From: Anaeromicrobium sp. | GTDB taxonomy: Bacteria > Bacillota > Clostridia > Peptostreptococcales > Thermotaleaceae | Assembly (NCBI RefSeq): GCF_025210435.1 | Contig: NZ_JAOART010000032.1 | Span: 1 to 64,000, forward strand | Direction of reading: 5' to 3' | Length of the DNA: 64,000 nt | Part shown: piece after piece, positions 62,007-64,000 of the stretch | Layout: each line of letters begins with the position of its first letter | Position numbering within the stretch: position 1 is the first letter of the stretch | Notes under the pieces: model-generated | The model's database searches: none | What the model was told of the DNA's origin: nothing | What the model saw: the letters and a program-made list of their open reading frames with translations, nothing else | Program-made: the position numbers and the translations under genes

Positions 62007-62765
62007 TTAAAATCCCTTTATGGCAGCCCCTAAAGCTCCTACTATTTGAGAATCATCAGGGACATATATTTCCTTTTTTACTTTTTTCTCTATTATATTT
62101 TTTACTAAATTACTTTTGGCTACGCCCCCACTAAACCCTATGACTTCCTTTGAATTTACCTTATGTAATATGGAAAAGGCCCTATTTCCTATAGACTCTA
62201 ATATGCCTAGGAAGATACTTTTTTTATCTATTCCCTTTGCAAGTAAACTTATAATTTCTGATTCTGCAAAAACAGTACACATACTACTTATCTTTTGAGG
62301 AGTTAATTCTTCATTTAATTCTTCGTCTATATTATCTATATCCATATTTAAAGTTACAGCCATAACCTGTAAAAATCTTCCTGTTCCTGCTGCACATTTA
62401 TCATTCATAAAAAAATCTAGGACATTTCCATTCTCATCCACACTTATAACTTTACTATCTTGTCCTCCTATATCTAGGATGGTTCTTATATTAGGATTTA
62501 AAAAATGCATTCCTTTAGCATGGCAAGTTATTTCCGTTATGGCCCTGTCAATAAAATCCATGGATATTCTACCATAACCTGTTCCTATTACCTTTTTTAT
62601 TTTACTTTTATCTAAATTATTTCTCTCTATTATTTTATTATAAGCTTCCTTAGCACTTTCCTTAGGGCTCCATCCTGTGGGAATTATAATTGAATCCACA
62701 ATCTGTCCATTGAATAATACTGCCTTTGTAGCTACTGAACCTGAGTCTATTCCTATAGAGTACAC
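62007..62765 (-). CDS. Acyl-CoA dehydratase activase-type ATPase (HgdC-like)
   Basis: This 252-residue ASKHA-fold ATPase carries a [4Fe-4S] cluster and uses ATP to drive an electron into its partner at low potential. Seen here: GIDSGSVATKAVLF, ILDIGGQDSKVI, the cluster cysteines in NDKCAAGTGRF and SSMCTVFAESEII, and GFSGGVAKS. It is last in a tight cluster with a DUF3343 protein and a dehydratase-like reductase, so it is probably that reductase's activator. Confidence 0.95.
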   Translation of the reverse strand: MYSIGIDSGSVATKAVLFNGQIVDSIIIPTGWSPKESAKEAYNKIIERNNLDKSKIKKVIGTGYGRISMDFIDRAITEITCHAKGMHFLNPNIRTILDIGGQDSKVISVDENGNVLDFFMNDKCAAGTGRFLQVMAVTLNMDIDNIDEELNEELTPQKISSMCTVFAESEIISLLAKGIDKKSIFLGILESIGNRAFSILHKVNSKEVIGFSGGVAKSNLVKNIIEKKVKKEIYVPDDSQIVGALGAAIKGF

Positions 62766-62781
62766 TACTATTTCCCTCCAT

Positions 62782-63030
62782 TTATATATTAATAAATTTT
62801 TTTCTTTTCTTATTTAATTCATGGATTCCTTCTATCTTCAAATTACTATTTTCTTCAATAAGTTTTTCAACTAATTCTCTATCTTCTTTATTTATCATTA
62901 TTGATATACCACAACATATGCTTAATTCTCGTGGAGTTGGAGAAATAGTGTATTTAATATTATTTTCAACTAAAATACGTTCCATAAGCATTCCATTAGA
63001 ATGGTTAGGAAATAATATATACAAATTCAT
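62782..63030 (-). CDS. DUF3343 small protein
   Basis: The 82-residue protein resembles DUF3343: NLYILFPNHSNGMLMERIL, then ISPTPRELSICCGISI with a Cys-Cys pair, and a short C-terminus. DUF3343 proteins often lie in anaerobic redox and selenium/sulfur gene clusters, as here between the reductase (10 bp) and activase (16 bp). A role in sulfur or electron handling is inference. Confidence 0.88.
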   Translation of the reverse strand: MNLYILFPNHSNGMLMERILVENNIKYTISPTPRELSICCGISIMINKEDRELVEKLIEENSNLKIEGIHELNKKRKKFINI

Positions 63031-63040
63031 GTATTCTCAC

Positions 63041-64000
63041 CTATTTATCTAGCATTTCTAAAAAGGCCTCTAATCTAGTTTTTATTTGACCTGCATCTTC
63101 TAATCCATAGCCTGTTTCTATCATAATAACTGGAATACCTTCTTTTTCTAGTGCTTCCTTCACACTCATGTATTCTGCTGCATAACACGTACAAAATGGT
63201 AGTGAATAATATATTACACCATCTGCCCTATATTCCTTATACATATTTATAATATCATCTATTCTACTTTTGTTAGGAGTAAATACGGCACAATTAGTTT
63301 TCATATATCTACTCGCAAGATTCTTAATCATACCCTCCATGTCCTTTTCTTCCTCAGAAACTAAGTTCTTAAAATATTTAGTTCCCGTACAAGTTTCTTC
63401 TGCAACTACAGCTGCATTACTAGTTTCTATTATGTGATGCATCTTCCAATTTGGTATGGCCATAGGTGTTCCTGTTATTAAAAGCCTTGGAGCATTTTCT
63501 TTGTACACTCCATTATTTTCTTTAATCCTTTCATCTAATTCATCACATAGTTTATTAGTCATTTCAATAAACCTTTTAGGATCATCATAAAAAGCAATTT
63601 GAGTTATTAATAATACGTCCTTTCCACTTATAGGTGGATTATCTACTTTTCTAAAATCATATAATCTCTTTAATACATTTCTTTTTTCGTTGTGCAATTT
63701 TATTTTTTCGTATAATTCTTCTTCTGTAATATTATGACCTGTCACTGATTCTATTTTTTCTTTGAATAATTCCACTTCCTCTTCCCAGTGTTTTTTATTC
63801 TTATCCCTTTTCATCTGTGGTAATTCCATCACATGTGTATCTATTTCTTCGCTAAAAATCTCCCATGCCTTTTTCTTAGCATCACAAGTGGTCTCTCCTA
63901 CTATTAAATCACAGGATTGAAAGTATGGACAGGTTTTACCAAAATAAGCTCCAACTGCTGCCTTTACTAAGGGACAGGTATTTTTAGGTACTATCTTTTC
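63041..64000 (-). CDS. Double-cubane-type anaerobic reductase (HgdB-like), 5' end outside
   Basis: The frame runs from the stop at 63041 to the window edge without a break, so the gene is incomplete (320 codons seen). It belongs to the 2-hydroxyglutaryl-CoA dehydratase D-subunit family: CPYFQSCDLIVGETTCDAKKKAWE, LLITGTPMAIPNWKMHHIIE, VVAEETCTGTKYF and YYSLPFCTCYAAEY provide cluster cysteines. A single such subunit with DUF3343 and an activase, rather than paired A/B dehydratase subunits, fits double-cubane cluster reductases. The substrate is unknown. It heads the three-gene unit. Confidence 0.88.
   Translation of the reverse strand, partial: EKIVPKNTCPLVKAAVGAYFGKTCPYFQSCDLIVGETTCDAKKKAWEIFSEEIDTHVMELPQMKRDKNKKHWEEEVELFKEKIESVTGHNITEEELYEKIKLHNEKRNVLKRLYDFRKVDNPPISGKDVLLITQIAFYDDPKRFIEMTNKLCDELDERIKENNGVYKENAPRLLITGTPMAIPNWKMHHIIETSNAAVVAEETCTGTKYFKNLVSEEEKDMEGMIKNLASRYMKTNCAVFTPNKSRIDDIINMYKEYRADGVIYYSLPFCTCYAAEYMSVKEALEKEGIPVIMIETGYGLEDAGQIKTRLEAFLEMLDK

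Overview
The window is low-GC DNA of an endospore-forming, anaerobic, Clostridia-type Firmicute. The signs are sporulation and germination genes (spoIIP, gpr, yunB), a perfect CIRCE operator with hrcA-grpE-dnaK, strong AGGAGG-type ribosome binding sites, frequent TTG/GTG starts, oxygen-sensitive 2-hydroxyacyl-CoA-dehydratase-type enzymes at the right edge, and several ECF and Na+-dependent transporters. I cannot name the species.

Layout. 1-13.6 kb is a conserved core block, nearly all on the minus strand: dnaK, grpE, hrcA (CIRCE upstream), hemW, lepA, a small membrane protein, spoIIP, gpr, then rpsT on the plus strand, holA and comEC. 13.6-20 kb is more accessory: an ECF S component with a repeated operator-like decamer, an orphan adenine-specific DNA methyltransferase, several unrecognised proteins, and a 198-aa protein resembling the lost N-terminal half of a second methyltransferase. 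20-22.6 kb carries a membrane-anchored protein, an AlaX-type tRNA editing protein and a cold-shock protein.

The most notable structure is at 22.8-37.1 kb. A P-loop NTPase gene of unknown function is cut in two. Its N-terminal 95 codons lie at 37101-36817 and its C-terminal 267 codons at 23603-22800, both on the minus strand and in the right order. Both junctions carry CATG; removing the 13,213 bp between them rejoins the codons in frame as one protein of about 362 aa, the family's usual size. The intervening DNA encodes a large serine recombinase with a tiny ORF just upstream, a class III polyhydroxyalkanoate operon (phaJ-phaE-phaC), a chemoreceptor, a cytoplasmic alkyl-sulfatase-like enzyme, and a phosphate cluster (pstS, phoB, pstCAB) with Pho-box-like repeats at 11-bp spacing. 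This looks like a site-specific, perhaps excisable, intervening element carrying carbon-storage and phosphate-scavenging cargo, comparable in logic to skin-type elements of spore formers.

37.3-64 kb returns to ordinary functions: a GlnL-type regulator with an atypical receiver next to gltS; nadE; cysK divergent from a two-piece TauE transporter; YigZ, Nudix and HEAT proteins, hflX; an NSS transporter; yunB; a GH18-like glycosidase next to a stand-alone CBM5/12 protein; an LL-diaminopimelate aminotransferase; an RluA-type pseudouridine synthase; a second chemoreceptor; proBA; a candidate structured RNA; an HD hydrolase; a second ECF S component; and an activase, DUF3343 and double-cubane-type reductase cluster that runs off the right edge.

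Two families of short non-coding foldback repeats are scattered through the window. Family A is about 235 bp with TATAGATTTCGTA-type ends, and its two subfamilies keep pairing through compensatory changes. Family B is up to 159 bp with AAGGCATAT...ATATGCCTT ends. One family A copy is inserted inside a family B copy with an apparent TA duplication.
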